From Methanothermobacter sp. (GTDB taxonomy: Archaea > Methanobacteriota > Methanobacteria > Methanobacteriales > Methanothermobacteraceae): 64,000 bases of DNA. Below, in pieces: positions 1 to 9,204 of this stretch; position 1 is the stretch's first letter; each line of letters opens with the position of its first letter. The stretch is taken from the NCBI RefSeq assembly GCF_030055425.1, contig NZ_JASFYE010000003.1, forward strand, positions 127,350 to 191,349, in the 5' to 3' direction. Made by a program: the position numbers and the translations under genes. Below the pieces are notes generated by a model. That model did not search any database. It was not told where the DNA came from and saw only the letters and a list, made by a program, of their open reading frames with translations.

Positions 1-363
1 ATTCTCCTAAGACTTGAGCCCGGCATGGATCTCATGGCTGAGATGGAGGCCCTGGAAGTTGAGGGCGCTGTTGTATCGGGTATAGGTAGCCTCCATGGTG
101 TGAGGATAAGGACAGCGGATGAGAGCATCCTTACAGTTGAGGGCCCCCTTGAGATAATATCCCTTCAGGGGACAATTACAGGCGATGGTGTCCACATCCA
201 CATTGCAGTGGCTGATTCCTCTGGAAGTGTGCTTGGCGGACACCTCAAGGGTTATTGCAGGGTAAGGACAACCGTCGAACTTGCCGTGATACCCTATCAT
301 GGTAAACTGAGAAGGGTGATGGATGATAGAACCGGTTACAGGGAGCTACTGGTTCTTGACTGA
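1..363 (+). CDS. PPC/DUF296 domain protein, 5' end missing
   Basis: The reading frame is open from base 1 (ILLRLEPGMDLM...), so the gene begins before the window; the Met at base 25 is internal. What is visible is nearly a whole PPC (DUF296) domain: the LEPGMDLMAEMEAL opening, GAVVSGIGSLHGVRIR, then ISLQGTI, VHIHIAVADSSGSVLGGHLKG and a closing VRTTVELAVI strand, which is the usual order in this trimeric alpha/beta fold. Members include plant AT-hook nuclear proteins and uncharacterised prokaryotic proteins thought to bind DNA or small ligands. No AT-hook is seen here. The exact role is unknown. Confidence 0.85.
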   Translation: MLLRLEPGMDLMAEMEALEVEGAVVSGIGSLHGVRIRTADESILTVEGPLEIISLQGTITGDGVHIHIAVADSSGSVLGGHLKGYCRVRTTVELAVIPYHGKLRRVMDDRTGYRELLVLD

Positions 364-484
364 TTTCAAGCACATGGGAAGCTCAGACATGGAATCACTT
401 CCCCGGGGGGATCTCTGTTACGGCTTTCCACGTGACTCAAATCCTACTTATAGGACCACATCCAAATAGTATAGTGGTGATTGG

Positions 485-1051
485 ATGATATATGAGCACC
501 TCGAGGACCCTATCCTGTATGATGGAAGCCAGATAGAACCTGCATGGGCCCTCAGTGAACTGGGAATAAAGGGTTCAAGCATAATAACCTGGATAGGCCC
601 AATGGATGTGAAGAACATCGTGGACTACGAGGACGTTGACCTTGAGATAAAGTCTGAGAATGTCCTTCACTTCATTGTTGAACACTTTGATGAACAGCCA
701 TCAAGTCTGCGGTTATCATATCACAGGCAGAGGATTCTGGTCATGCTGTTAATGGAGGAACTTCGGGGTCATGGATTCGAGATCCGGAGGGAGGGTGATG
801 ACCTCTACATAGGTTCATCCAAGTTAACTGTTTCCATAGCAACTGCCTCGGTATCCAGCATGAAGATACACCTGGGTGTGAACATCCATGAGAAGGGCAC
901 ACCAGATGATGTGGATACCGTGGGGCTCCTGGATGAGAGGCCTGAACTTGGGATGAAGGGAGTTGTCCAGATAGCAGAGAATGTTGCCATGGCATACATA
1001 CATGAGATTGACTCCATTGAGGAGGACATATGCAAAACCAGAATCTTCTGA
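485..1051 (+). CDS. DUF366 family protein
   Basis: A 188-residue protein starting at ATG 485, just after a GGTGAT ribosome site. It matches the archaeal DUF366 family as I remember it: an N-terminal [17 protein letters not shown] segment, a central helical stretch, and the C-terminal [17 protein letters not shown] block. No catalytic motif or membrane segment is visible and the function is unknown. It is followed within 30 bases by queD and queE on the same strand, so it may be cotranscribed with 7-deazaguanine biosynthesis; that link is inference from position only. Confidence 0.75.
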   Translation: MIYEHLEDPILYDGSQIEPAWALSELGIKGSSIITWIGPMDVKNIVDYEDVDLEIKSENVLHFIVEHFDEQPSSLRLSYHRQRILVMLLMEELRGHGFEIRREGDDLYIGSSKLTVSIATASVSSMKIHLGVNIHEKGTPDDVDTVGLLDERPELGMKGVVQIAENVAMAYIHEIDSIEEDICKTRIF

Positions 1052-1081
1052 AGAGGCAGAGAAACTTCTGATGTGGTTAAC

Positions 1082-1558
1082 ATGAAAATAGTTATCAACG
1101 GGATACATGCCAATTTAAGGTTTTCAGCGGCACACATGATACCTGAACACGAGTCATGCGGATGCATACATGGACATTCATACATAGTTGACGTGAAGGT
1201 TGAGGGAAAAAGGAGTGGCAAACACGGATTCGTGGCTGACTTCAAGGACGTTAAGGCAGTGGTGAGAGAACTATGCAGCAGATTTGACCATAAACTCCTC
1301 ATACCCCTCAGAAGTCCGCTCATAAATTTCTCATCAACAAGCGGAAACATCAAATTTGAGATCGGGGGTAAGGAGTACAGTATACCCGAGGAGGACTGCT
1401 GCCTCCTTGACCTGGAATCCAGTTCTGCAGAGGAACTTTCACGTTACTTTGCCTCAACCCTCTTTAAGGAGCTCGGCAGAAAGTACGACATATCCTCGGT
1501 TGAGGTCTGCGTAAATGAGGGGATAGGACAGGGGGCCATCTACACCATATCGCGGTGA
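1082..1558 (+). CDS. queD: 6-carboxytetrahydropterin synthase-type protein (QueD/PTPS)
   Basis: A 158-residue protein of the 6-pyruvoyltetrahydropterin synthase fold. Zinc ligands are visible as His18 (FSAAHMI) and His30/His32 (CIHGHSY); Cys26 is the probable catalytic cysteine, and FDHKLL (Asp69-His70) is the usual second conserved pair. QueD converts dihydroneopterin triphosphate to 6-carboxytetrahydropterin, the precursor used by QueE for preQ0 and archaeosine. The direct neighbour queE supports this over a folate or biopterin role. ATG 1082 is preferred to the in-frame GTG at 1073. Its TGA stop (1556-1558) lies inside the GGTGAT ribosome site of queE, suggesting translational coupling. 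Confidence 0.88.
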   Translation: MKIVINGIHANLRFSAAHMIPEHESCGCIHGHSYIVDVKVEGKRSGKHGFVADFKDVKAVVRELCSRFDHKLLIPLRSPLINFSSTSGNIKFEIGGKEYSIPEEDCCLLDLESSSAEELSRYFASTLFKELGRKYDISSVEVCVNEGIGQGAIYTISR

Positions 1559-1563
1559 TCCAC

Positions 1564-2298
1564 ATGAGGGCACCCATTATGGAGGTCTTCAGCAGCATCC
1601 AGGGTGAGGGCCTCCTTGTAGGGAAGAGGCAGATTTTCATACGGTTCGCCGGCTGCAACCTTAACTGCAGCTACTGTGACACCCCAGAGAGCAGGGACCC
1701 ATCCTGTGGGGAGGAACTCTCAGCAGACCAGCTTCTGGGGATGGTTGAAAACCTCATGACACCTGATTTTCATTCACTGAGCATCACGGGGGGCGAACCG
1801 CTTCTTTACCCGGACTTTATCAGGGAATTCCTTGAGGATTCCCCATGGAGTGCTCTTCTTGAAACCAACGGCTCTCTTCCGGCCAGCGCACGGAGGATAT
1901 CCCACCTCTTTGATTACGCATCGGTGGATATTAAAACATCTGAACATTTTTCAGGGGATTTCAACCACATTATTACAGAATCCGATATATCCGGGCCAGA
2001 TGACCTCATTGATCGGGAGATTCAAGTCATAAACATATTAATATCAAAAGGTGTAAATACATATTGTAAGGTGGTTGTGATGCCCACAACGGGGGCTGAA
2101 TACATCGGGGCCCTGGCCATGCGGCTCCGTGAAGGCGTTGATGACCATGAAAAACTTTCAATGGTTATACAGCCCTGCAGTCCCCCTGAACAGTGGGCTC
2201 TGTACACTCCTCGCCTGCTGGAAATGTCTCAGGAAGCCGGAAAGTATATGGATGTTTACGTTATACCACAGATGCATAGGGCCCTTGGCCTTAGGTAG
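1564..2298 (+). CDS. queE: 7-carboxy-7-deazaguanine synthase (radical SAM)
   Basis: A 244-residue radical SAM enzyme converting 6-carboxytetrahydropterin to 7-carboxy-7-deazaguanine in the preQ0/archaeosine pathway. The QueE signature FSSIQGEG is at residues 9-16; the 4Fe-4S cysteines are Cys31, Cys35 and Cys38 (CNLNCSYC), and the SAM-binding TGGEPLLYP follows. Its length fits the family. The start is ATG 1564, placed four bases after GGTGAT; an in-frame GTG at 1555 is less likely. No queC or tgtA is in the window. A CBS-domain gene begins 11 bases downstream with its own AGGAGG site. Confidence 0.92.
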   Translation: MRAPIMEVFSSIQGEGLLVGKRQIFIRFAGCNLNCSYCDTPESRDPSCGEELSADQLLGMVENLMTPDFHSLSITGGEPLLYPDFIREFLEDSPWSALLETNGSLPASARRISHLFDYASVDIKTSEHFSGDFNHIITESDISGPDDLIDREIQVINILISKGVNTYCKVVVMPTTGAEYIGALAMRLREGVDDHEKLSMVIQPCSPPEQWALYTPRLLEMSQEAGKYMDVYVIPQMHRALGLR

Positions 2299-2309
2299 GA
2301 GGTTGTCAG

Positions 2310-2873
2310 ATGGAAATGGAAACAAAGGTTACAGTCCATGATGCCATGACATCGAATGTTATAACAGCAGACCCTGGCATCAGCGTTGCAGAAGCAGCAT
2401 CGATAATGACAGAAAAGAAGGTCGGAAGCATCATTGTGAAGAGCAACTCCGAACCTGAAGGACTCATAACAGAGAGTGACATCATAAGGAAGGTGGTTTC
2501 CAAGGACCTGGCTGCCAGCAAGGTTACAATTGGCGAGGTAATGAGCCGCAACCTCATAAGCATAGAACCTGAAAGGGAACTCAGTGACGCCGCAAGGCTG
2601 ATGGCAAAGAACAGTATAAGGAGACTCCCTGTGGTTAAGGACGGTGCACTGGTGGGGATACTGACATCCTCTGACGTTATGATGGTCGCCCCTGAACTCA
2701 CCGAGATCCTTGTTGAGAATGCAAGGATTGAGGAGAACAGGGCTCTGAAACCTGAGAATGAGAGGTCTGTCCCCGGCGTGTGCGAGGTCTGCGGTAACTA
2801 TGAGGAGTACCTTGAGGAGTATGATGGTAGATACATATGTGAGGAGTGTAAAGAGGACCTAGAGGGTGAATGA
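2310..2873 (+). CDS. Two-CBS-domain protein with C-terminal zinc ribbon
   Basis: A 187-residue protein with two CBS domains (roughly residues 8-63 and 73-128), each with the VMS/AMT...GSIIV...GLIT..D pattern, then a zinc ribbon with Cys158-x2-Cys161 and Cys177-x2-Cys180. A CBS pair forms a Bateman module that usually binds adenosine nucleotides or SAM. CBS plus a C-terminal ribbon is known in archaea; the ribbon could bind zinc or another metal cofactor. No enzymatic domain is attached. An AGGAGG site precedes ATG 2310. First of five consecutive CBS genes; the next begins at a GTG overlapping its end by eight bases. Confidence 0.88.
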   Translation: MEMETKVTVHDAMTSNVITADPGISVAEAASIMTEKKVGSIIVKSNSEPEGLITESDIIRKVVSKDLAASKVTIGEVMSRNLISIEPERELSDAARLMAKNSIRRLPVVKDGALVGILTSSDVMMVAPELTEILVENARIEENRALKPENERSVPGVCEVCGNYEEYLEEYDGRYICEECKEDLEGE

Positions 2874-3684
2874 TTTGTTTGTAAGAGACGTAATGACTTT
2901 AAATCCCGTCTCAGTCTCACTTGAAACTGCCGCCACGAGAGTAAGATCCATTCTAAGGGATGAGGATTTCAGATGCGTCCCTGTGGTTGAGGGGGAGAAA
3001 CTGAGGGGTCTTATAACAAGGGGTGATGTGCTCAACATCACAGCAACCAAGTCAAATCTTGAGGCAAGGGGTATAATGGAAAAACCAAAGGTTATCCTGA
3101 CCCCTGAGATGGATGTGATGAGGGCAGCATATGACCTTTTAAAGGCCGGTGAGATACAGGCACCTGTTGTTGAGTCAGCCGACAGCATGAAGCTTGTGGG
3201 AATACTGAGTGCCATAGACCTCATATCAGGCTTCCTTGAAAATGGCTATGAGCCGGTCAGAAGCCCTGTAAGTGAGATAATGTCCCCAGACCCTGTTACA
3301 TGTGAACACAGCGACCAGCTTTCAGCTGTATGGGATCTTATGGATGAATCAGGGTTTTCAGGCCTTCCTGTGATGAAGAATGGTAAAATGATAGGCATCA
3401 TAACCAGGAAGGACCTTCTGAGGTACGGCCATGCAAGGATACACAGGGAATCAGGTGAAGTAAAATCCGTGGCGGTCGAGAAGATAATGAAGACACCCCC
3501 TGTTGCCATAACACCGGATACTCCTTCTGAAAAGGCCGCCTCTCTCATGCTGGAGAAGGATATTGGAAGGATCCCCGTGGTTGAGAACCCGGTATTTGTG
3601 AAGAGGGACCCCAGCATGGTGAAGGAGGCAGATCTTCTGGGTATAGTGTCCAGGGAGGACGTCCTGGAAGCATATATCAAGTGA
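2866..3684 (+). CDS. Four-CBS-domain protein
   Basis: A 272-residue protein built only of four CBS domains in two Bateman pairs (about residues 5-60, 65-125, 135-190 and 205-270). Each repeat shows the V.DVM...PV...A...M....FRCVPVV pattern ending in GLITRGD, GILSAID, GIITRKD or GIVSRED. It starts at GTG 2866, overlapping the preceding gene, so the two are probably translationally coupled. CBS-only proteins of this type in methanogens are usually annotated as IMP-dehydrogenase-related, but no dehydrogenase barrel is present. Ligand and partner are unknown; energy or nucleotide sensing is a family-level inference. Confidence 0.88.
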   Translation: MNDLFVRDVMTLNPVSVSLETAATRVRSILRDEDFRCVPVVEGEKLRGLITRGDVLNITATKSNLEARGIMEKPKVILTPEMDVMRAAYDLLKAGEIQAPVVESADSMKLVGILSAIDLISGFLENGYEPVRSPVSEIMSPDPVTCEHSDQLSAVWDLMDESGFSGLPVMKNGKMIGIITRKDLLRYGHARIHRESGEVKSVAVEKIMKTPPVAITPDTPSEKAASLMLEKDIGRIPVVENPVFVKRDPSMVKEADLLGIVSREDVLEAYIK

Positions 3685-3730
3685 AATGGTGGCTTGATGA
3701 AACCTGAAAGTCCCATCAACGAGAAATTAA

Positions 3731-3784
3731 TTTTTATTAAAAATATTAGTTTGGGTAATAACGATACTTACTTCATGTAAGTAT
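3731..3784 (+). promoter_or_regulatory. Promoter and inverted repeat of the second CBS operon
   Basis: An AT-rich TATA-like stretch lies at 3731-3745. It is followed by a perfect 8-bp inverted repeat, ATACTTAC (3764-3771) and GTAAGTAT (3777-3784), with a 5-base spacer. The repeat sits near the expected start of transcription and about 20 bases before ATG 3806, which has a GAGAGGTG ribosome site. It could be an operator or a short leader hairpin. Confidence 0.5.
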
Positions 3785-3805
3785 ATCTCCCAGAGAGGTG
3801 TGTAA

Positions 3806-4747
3806 ATGAGAAAAAAAGACACCATAAACCTGGTAAAGTCTAGGGACCGTGGTCCCATTGAATTCGAGAGCAGAAACTTCGACCATGAAGGCGATGTCAT
3901 GACAATCGCCGGGAAGGAAGTAATTTCCATACCACAGACAGCCACCATCAAGGAAGCAGCGGAGATAATGGTTAAGAACAAATTCAGGAGGCTTCCCATA
4001 ACAAACCCGGGAACAGGGAAGCTCCAGGGGATAGTAACGGCCATGGACATCCTGGACTTTTTAGGAGGGGGAGATAAATTCAAGATCCTGGATAACAAAT
4101 ACGATGATAACTTCCTCGCAGCAGTCAACGAACCGGTTAAGAGTATAATGACACGTGATGTCATCCACATAACCACCAGGGACTCCATATCAGATGCGGT
4201 TACCATGATGCTGGAAAACAGTGTCGGCGCCCTGCCGGTTGTGGATGATGAGGGGAGAATAGCAGGTATAGTATCCGAGAGGGACTTCGTGCTCCTCATG
4301 GCAGGTGTATTCATCGATGAGGTCACCGAGGATCACATGACAGCCGATGTCATAACGACAACACCCGGAACACCGATAGAGGGGGCCTCAAAGATAATGG
4401 TAAGAAACAGGCTCAGGAGGATACCCGTTGTTGGTGAGGAGCGAAGGACACCCCATCCCGAGGATGAAAAACTTGTTGGAATTGTTACCTCCACAGATAT
4501 ACTCGAGTTCCTTGGAAGGAACCAGGCATTCAACTCAATGAAGACCAACAGTGCAGAGGAGGTTCTCGCCACACCTGTAACTGAAATCATGGAAAGGGAG
4601 GTCTGCACCGTCACATCAACAACCACCCTTGGAGAGGTCTGTGAGATCATGGAGAAACATGGAATTGGTGGTCTGCCGGTGGTGGACTATGGAAACCTCA
4701 GGGGAATAATAACAGAGAGCGACCTTCTTAGGGCAATAACAGGTTAG
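3806..4747 (+). CDS. Four-CBS-domain protein
   Basis: A 313-residue protein with four CBS domains in two pairs and a roughly 30-residue charged N-terminal extension (MRKKDTINLVKSRDRGPIEF). CBS blocks begin near residues 32, 112, 178 and 252; examples are GDVMTIAG...FRRLPIT, SIMTRDVIHITT, HMTADVITTTP and EIMEREVCTVTS. No other domain is attached. The gene has its own promoter region after a 121-base gap, so it starts a second CBS transcription unit with the next two genes. Its function is unrecognised beyond probable nucleotide-responsive regulation. Confidence 0.88.
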   Translation: MRKKDTINLVKSRDRGPIEFESRNFDHEGDVMTIAGKEVISIPQTATIKEAAEIMVKNKFRRLPITNPGTGKLQGIVTAMDILDFLGGGDKFKILDNKYDDNFLAAVNEPVKSIMTRDVIHITTRDSISDAVTMMLENSVGALPVVDDEGRIAGIVSERDFVLLMAGVFIDEVTEDHMTADVITTTPGTPIEGASKIMVRNRLRRIPVVGEERRTPHPEDEKLVGIVTSTDILEFLGRNQAFNSMKTNSAEEVLATPVTEIMEREVCTVTSTTTLGEVCEIMEKHGIGGLPVVDYGNLRGIITESDLLRAITG

Positions 4748-4755
4748 GTGGTCCC

Positions 4756-5592
4756 ATGAACGTTGGAAGTATAATGACAGATGAAGTCTTTGTCATGGAA
4801 GACACGCAGCAGGTTGCATACGCCAGGAACCTCATGTTAAGGCACGGCATAAGCAGGGTAGTCGTAGTGGACTCCGAGGGGAAACCAGCAGGTATCGTCA
4901 CAGAGACGGACATAACAAGGAAGCTGAGAATTGATGGACCAGCATGGAAGAGGAGACCCATAGATAAGATATCAATAAGAAGGGTCATGAACGAGAACCC
5001 CATCAGCGTGGATATCAACGCCACTCCAAGGGAAGCCGCCGACCTGATGCTCAAGAAGAAAATAGGCTCACTCCTTGTGATGGATGGGGAGGAACTTGCA
5101 GGCATCATAACCAAGAGGGATCTTCTCAGATTCTTCAAGGACCGGTGTGCCGGCAGATGGAAGGTTGAGGATTTAATGACCCGGGACGTTAAAACTGTGA
5201 CAGCCAACCATACACTTGCCCATGTTATAGATGTCATGGAGGAGAACGGCATATCAAGGGTTGTTGTAACCGGGAACGGGGCTGTTGAGGGGATAATAAC
5301 ATCTGAGAACCTCTCATTTGCAACATTTGAGGACCCTGAGAGGGGCATACCTGTTGAAAGGGTCTACTTCATAAGCCGTGCATCCGAGGAGAAGAAGAGG
5401 GTCAGGACAATCGCAATGCTAACTGCCGGCGATATAATGACCGAGGACGTCATAACAGTCGAACCATCAGCCGATGCATCAGACGCGGCTTCAGTGATGC
5501 TTGATAACGGTATAAGCGGACTGCCAGTTGTTGAGGATGATGAACTGGTGGGAATAATAACAAAAACAGATATAATAAGCGGGATACAGTAG
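4756..5592 (+). CDS. Four-CBS-domain protein
   Basis: A 278-residue protein made of four CBS domains (starting MNVGSIMTDEVFVMED, IRRVMNENPISVDI, VEDLMTRDVKTVTA and AGDIMTEDVITVEP). Typical closing motifs GIVTETDITRKL, GIITKRDLLRFF, GIITSENL and GIITKTDII are all present. The ribosome site AGGTGGT precedes ATG 4756, and only eight bases separate it from the previous CBS gene. It has no linked catalytic or membrane domain. It may act by binding a nucleotide and a partner protein encoded elsewhere. Confidence 0.88.
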   Translation: MNVGSIMTDEVFVMEDTQQVAYARNLMLRHGISRVVVVDSEGKPAGIVTETDITRKLRIDGPAWKRRPIDKISIRRVMNENPISVDINATPREAADLMLKKKIGSLLVMDGEELAGIITKRDLLRFFKDRCAGRWKVEDLMTRDVKTVTANHTLAHVIDVMEENGISRVVVTGNGAVEGIITSENLSFATFEDPERGIPVERVYFISRASEEKKRVRTIAMLTAGDIMTEDVITVEPSADASDAASVMLDNGISGLPVVEDDELVGIITKTDIISGIQ

Positions 5593-5601
5593 GTGGAGAG
5601 T

Positions 5602-6420
5602 ATGATAATTAAAAATATCATGTCAGAGGATCCTGTCTGCATCGATAAGGACCAGAACGTCTGCGACGCCCTTCGATTAATGGGTAAGAAAAACGTATCA
5701 AGGCTCCTTGTCATCAACACAAACAGCGAACATGAGAGGGAACTTGTGGGGATAGTCACCGAGAAGGATATAGCAATAAAACTGGGATCATCAAGGTACG
5801 GAAACATGGCCCCATCCCACTTCCATGTCTCAACGGTCATGACAGGGGAACTCATAACCGCGGATCCGGGCATGGACGCAGGAAACGCAGCAAGCCTCAT
5901 GCTCGAGAACAACATAGGAAGCCTGCCTGTTATCCTTGATGACGAGATACTGGGAATCGTGACCAAATCAGACCTCCTTGATATATGCAGGGGAAGGGCC
6001 TATGAGAGGTACACTGCAGGCGATGTGATGAGCACAGAGATGATAACGGTGTCCCCCCAGGAGAGGGCTGTCCATGCAAGGAGGATGATGATTGATGCAG
6101 GCATAGGACGTCTACTGGTAATGGATGGGGGGGAACTTGCCGGTATACTCACCGCAAAGGACATGACACGTGCAGTTATAAACTTCAGGAAGGTGGTCCC
6201 GGATAAACACAAATCCTCAAGGATAAGAAACCTTCTGGTTGAGGATATAATGAAACAGAACGTCAGAACCGTTGAGGCAGATACTCCGGTAACTGATCTC
6301 GCATCAATGATGATGGAGACAGGTTATGGCGGCTTCCCTGTGGTGGACGGCGAACTTGAGGGTATAGTTACAAAGACGGACATCCTTGACCTCATAGTTG
6401 AGATAGAGGGTGTCTTCTAA
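5602..6420 (+). CDS. Four-CBS-domain protein
   Basis: A 272-residue protein with four CBS domains (IKNIMSEDPVCIDK, VSTVMTGELITADP, AGDVMSTEMITVSP, VEDIMKQNVRTVEA), each ending in a G-hydrophobic-[VL]T.KD/SD motif. ATG 5602 is preferred over the in-frame GTG at 5593 because GGTGGAG at 5592-5598 then serves as the ribosome site. It is the last of the five CBS genes; a T-rich stretch follows the stop before the RNA ligase. Close similarity in architecture to the preceding two genes suggests origin by tandem duplication. Confidence 0.88.
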   Translation: MIIKNIMSEDPVCIDKDQNVCDALRLMGKKNVSRLLVINTNSEHERELVGIVTEKDIAIKLGSSRYGNMAPSHFHVSTVMTGELITADPGMDAGNAASLMLENNIGSLPVILDDEILGIVTKSDLLDICRGRAYERYTAGDVMSTEMITVSPQERAVHARRMMIDAGIGRLLVMDGGELAGILTAKDMTRAVINFRKVVPDKHKSSRIRNLLVEDIMKQNVRTVEADTPVTDLASMMMETGYGGFPVVDGELEGIVTKTDILDLIVEIEGVF

Positions 6421-6461
6421 TCCTTTATTTTTTGAATAAACCCAAGACACATGCTTACTGA

Positions 6462-7616
6462 ATGATCAGCGTGAATCTGATGAGTACAGACATTCCTTTC
6501 CATGAGGTCACAGAGAAAACAGGGATTCCATCTGCAAGGCTGAAAGATGGGCTTGAGAGGGGCGCCATCAGGGTCACTGAAGAGGGAGGTGTTAATGCTT
6601 TAATTTTTAAAAAGTCCCTCATGGACCTTGAGGCGGGCACGGTGATCTACACTGGAGATGAGGTTGAGGTCATCCGGGGATTCCCGAAGATCAGGAGGAC
6701 ACTTCTACTCTACCCCACCCTGATGGAACACTTCAGGGACAGCGTTGCAGTGGAGGAGAAGATGAACGGTTACAATGTCCGCATAACACTCCTTTCATCA
6801 GGTGATACGGTTGCACTCACACGGGGAGGCCATATATGCCCCTTCACAACCAGGAAGGCGCTGGAACTCATGGACCTTGACGGGTTCTTCTCTGACCATG
6901 CGGACCTTGTTGTATGCGGTGAGATGGTTGGAAGGGACAATCCATATGTCTCACAGGACTACCCTGAGGTGGGGCCCCTGGGGTTCAGGGTCTTTGACCT
7001 CAGGGAGAAGAACACCAACAGACCCCTCCCAATAAAGGAGAAGAGGGACCTTCTTGAATCCTATGGTCTTCCACCCGTACGTTTATTTGGAATTTACCCT
7101 GTGGAGGATGCTGCGGAGGAGGTTGCAGACATAATACGAACCCTGGGGAGGGAGGGAAGGGAGGGGGTTGTCATGAAGGACCCCTCCATGGAGTTACCTC
7201 CCCTGAAGTACACTTCATCCCAGGCACATGCACGGGAACTTGCATATGCCTTCAGCTACCCCTTTGACTTCGGGAGGCCATTCTTCTTCAGCAGGGTTAT
7301 AAGGGAGGGGTTCCAGGCCTATGAACTGGATGAGTCAGATGAGGAGACCCTTGAGAGGGCCCACCGCCTTGGAGAGGCAATAATATACCCCATGCTTGAG
7401 AGGATAAAGGCCATAGCAGATGGGGAGGCCGCATACGAGGACACGGTCATCGATGTGGATGACAGGGAGACAGCCGAGGAGTTCATAAGGCACCTTGTAC
7501 ACCTCGGTGTCTCGGCAACCCTCGCAGATTACAGGGACGGCAAGGCCACGGTGAGGCGATTCTACCAGGCAACAACAGACAGGATAAACAACTACCTGGA
7601 TGGGGGCCTTTACTGA
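6462..7616 (+). CDS. ATP-dependent RNA ligase (archaeal Rnl3 type)
   Basis: A 384-residue RNA ligase of the family biochemically described from Methanothermobacter, which adenylylates 5'-phosphate RNA ends and can circularise single-stranded RNA. Nucleotidyltransferase motif I is KMNG with the AMP-accepting Lys at residue 100 from this start. Motif IV (EGVVMKD) and motif V (PLKYTSS) follow, and a helical C-terminal dimerisation domain closes the protein. I recall the studied protein as 381 residues with Lys97; that matches a start at the in-frame GTG 6471, so the true start may be there. It overlaps pheA by one base. Its natural substrate is not established. Confidence 0.9.
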   Translation: MISVNLMSTDIPFHEVTEKTGIPSARLKDGLERGAIRVTEEGGVNALIFKKSLMDLEAGTVIYTGDEVEVIRGFPKIRRTLLLYPTLMEHFRDSVAVEEKMNGYNVRITLLSSGDTVALTRGGHICPFTTRKALELMDLDGFFSDHADLVVCGEMVGRDNPYVSQDYPEVGPLGFRVFDLREKNTNRPLPIKEKRDLLESYGLPPVRLFGIYPVEDAAEEVADIIRTLGREGREGVVMKDPSMELPPLKYTSSQAHARELAYAFSYPFDFGRPFFFSRVIREGFQAYELDESDEETLERAHRLGEAIIYPMLERIKAIADGEAAYEDTVIDVDDRETAEEFIRHLVHLGVSATLADYRDGKATVRRFYQATTDRINNYLDGGLY

Positions 7617-8437
7617 TGGCAGGGGAATCCATAGCCTACCTTGGGCCTGAGGGGACATTCACAGAGGAGGCGGCACTCCATATTGGTGAGAAACTTCTGG
7701 CCTTTGACTCCATACTTGAGGTTCTGGGGGCAGTGGCATCAGGTAAGGCTTCAAGGGGGGTTGTACCCATTGAGAACTCAATTGAAGGACCTGTTGGGGT
7801 AACACTTGACCTTCTGGTATGGGAATATGATCTGTGCATAGAGAGGGAGATAATACTGAGGGTTAGGCACAACCTCCTTGTCAACAGTGGTGTATCCCTG
7901 GGGGAGGTAAGGGAGGTTTACTCACACCCCCAGTCACTTGCCCAGTGCCGGCGATTCCTGGAGAAGCTGGGGGTCACAACACATTCAGCACCAAGCACAG
8001 CGGCAGCAGCCAGGACGATAGTGGGGAGACGGGAACTTGCGGCGATAGGGACCCTGAGAGCAGCTGATATCTATGGCCTTGATGTGATCGCAGAGGACAT
8101 ACAGGACTTTGACCCCAACTTCACAAGGTTCATAGTCCTCTCAGAGAATGACCATGAGCCAACAGGAAGGGACAAGACCTCCATAGTATTTTCACTGGCA
8201 GAGGACAGACCAGGGGGGCTTTATGAGGTCCTGGGATTCTTTGCAGAGCATGGTGTGAACCTCACAAAGATAGAGTCCAGGCCCTCAAAGAGGGGGCTTG
8301 GCAAGTACATATTCTTCATAGATTTTGAGGGACACAGAAAGGACGCCGTCATCATGGATTTGCTTGATTGTATAGCTGATAGAACACCATTCTTTAAAAT
8401 TCTGGGGTCCTATCCAGAGGAAACTGTTCATGAATAG
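7616..8437 (+). CDS. pheA: Prephenate dehydratase
   Basis: A 273-residue monofunctional prephenate dehydratase making phenylpyruvate for phenylalanine. The catalytic domain opens with IAYLGPEGTFTEEAA and contains GVVPIENSIEGPV and NFTRFIVL (the Thr-Arg-Phe catalytic signature). A C-terminal ACT domain (about residues 190-270) carries GGLYEVLGFFAEHGVNLTKI followed by ESRP, the phenylalanine-binding feedback site. No chorismate mutase domain is fused. The ATG overlaps the stop of the RNA ligase gene (TGATG), so the two are probably cotranscribed, although no functional tie is obvious. Confidence 0.93.
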   Translation: MAGESIAYLGPEGTFTEEAALHIGEKLLAFDSILEVLGAVASGKASRGVVPIENSIEGPVGVTLDLLVWEYDLCIEREIILRVRHNLLVNSGVSLGEVREVYSHPQSLAQCRRFLEKLGVTTHSAPSTAAAARTIVGRRELAAIGTLRAADIYGLDVIAEDIQDFDPNFTRFIVLSENDHEPTGRDKTSIVFSLAEDRPGGLYEVLGFFAEHGVNLTKIESRPSKRGLGKYIFFIDFEGHRKDAVIMDLLDCIADRTPFFKILGSYPEETVHE

Positions 8438-8586
8438 TTCTTTTGATTTTTCAGGGACCGCACCAGACTTCAGTATAAACCCCTGTTAATGGGTGTCTGG
8501 TTGATATTCCATGCCATATAAATTATATATACCCGGCTGTTCAATATAGATCCAGTTGATTATCACTGATTTATCAGGAGATGATT

Positions 8587-9189
8587 ATGATTAGTCAGGA
8601 TAAGAAAATCCTCCTGAGACAGCTTAAGAAACTTGAAAGGGACCTTGAAGAGGGTAATATTTCAAGGAAGGAATACACTGAACTGAAGGAACAGTACACC
8701 AAGGAACTTGAAACAATTGAGGCAGTTGAAAACATAAGGCGGCTTCAGGGACAGAAAACCCCGGAAAAACCCCTCGACCACTGGGTGAAGGAATCACGGA
8801 AAAAGAAGGAGGAAGAGGAGAGGGAGGAACTCGTCAGAAGGTACGTCAAGACAGAGGAGGTTAAGGGAAGGAGGGGTCTGAATCTGTCGCTCATAGGTGC
8901 CATAATAATTGTGGCGGCGTTCTTCTTTGGAACAGGATTCGGGCTGTACTTCATGAACCTGAAGGAGGAAACCCCTGTTACAGGGACCGTTACCGTGAAC
9001 GAAACTGCATTCCCTTCCTTCAACAACACAGTTAAAAATGTGACTGTAACCTACACCACAAACAGGACCCCCACCAACACAACACCCACCACTCCAACAA
9101 CACCAGAAAAGCCTTCAACACCCACAACTCCAACAAACCCCGATAATCAGGGGACCGGTGGAGGGGAGAATCCACCATCATCACCATGA
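8587..9189 (+). CDS. Membrane protein with coiled coil and Thr/Pro-rich tail
   Basis: A 200-residue protein I do not recognise. Residues about 1-45 form a charged helical hairpin (ILLRQLKKLERDLEEGNIS) that resembles a short oligomerisation (SHOCT-like) motif. More charged coiled coil follows, then one membrane helix (LIGAIIIVAAFFFGTGFGLY, about residues 99-118) and an outside tail rich in Thr, Pro and Asn with N-x-T sites. This suggests a single-pass protein with a glycosylatable surface stalk. An AGGAG at 8575 favours ATG 8587 over ATG 8581. The lipoprotein gene 15 bases downstream may share its transcript. A TATA-like ATATAAATTATATAT lies at 8517-8531. Confidence 0.7.
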   Translation: MISQDKKILLRQLKKLERDLEEGNISRKEYTELKEQYTKELETIEAVENIRRLQGQKTPEKPLDHWVKESRKKKEEEEREELVRRYVKTEEVKGRRGLNLSLIGAIIIVAAFFFGTGFGLYFMNLKEETPVTGTVTVNETAFPSFNNTVKNVTVTYTTNRTPTNTTPTTPTTPEKPSTPTTPTNPDNQGTGGGENPPSSP

Positions 9190-9204
9190 GAGTGAGGAAA
9201 CTGC

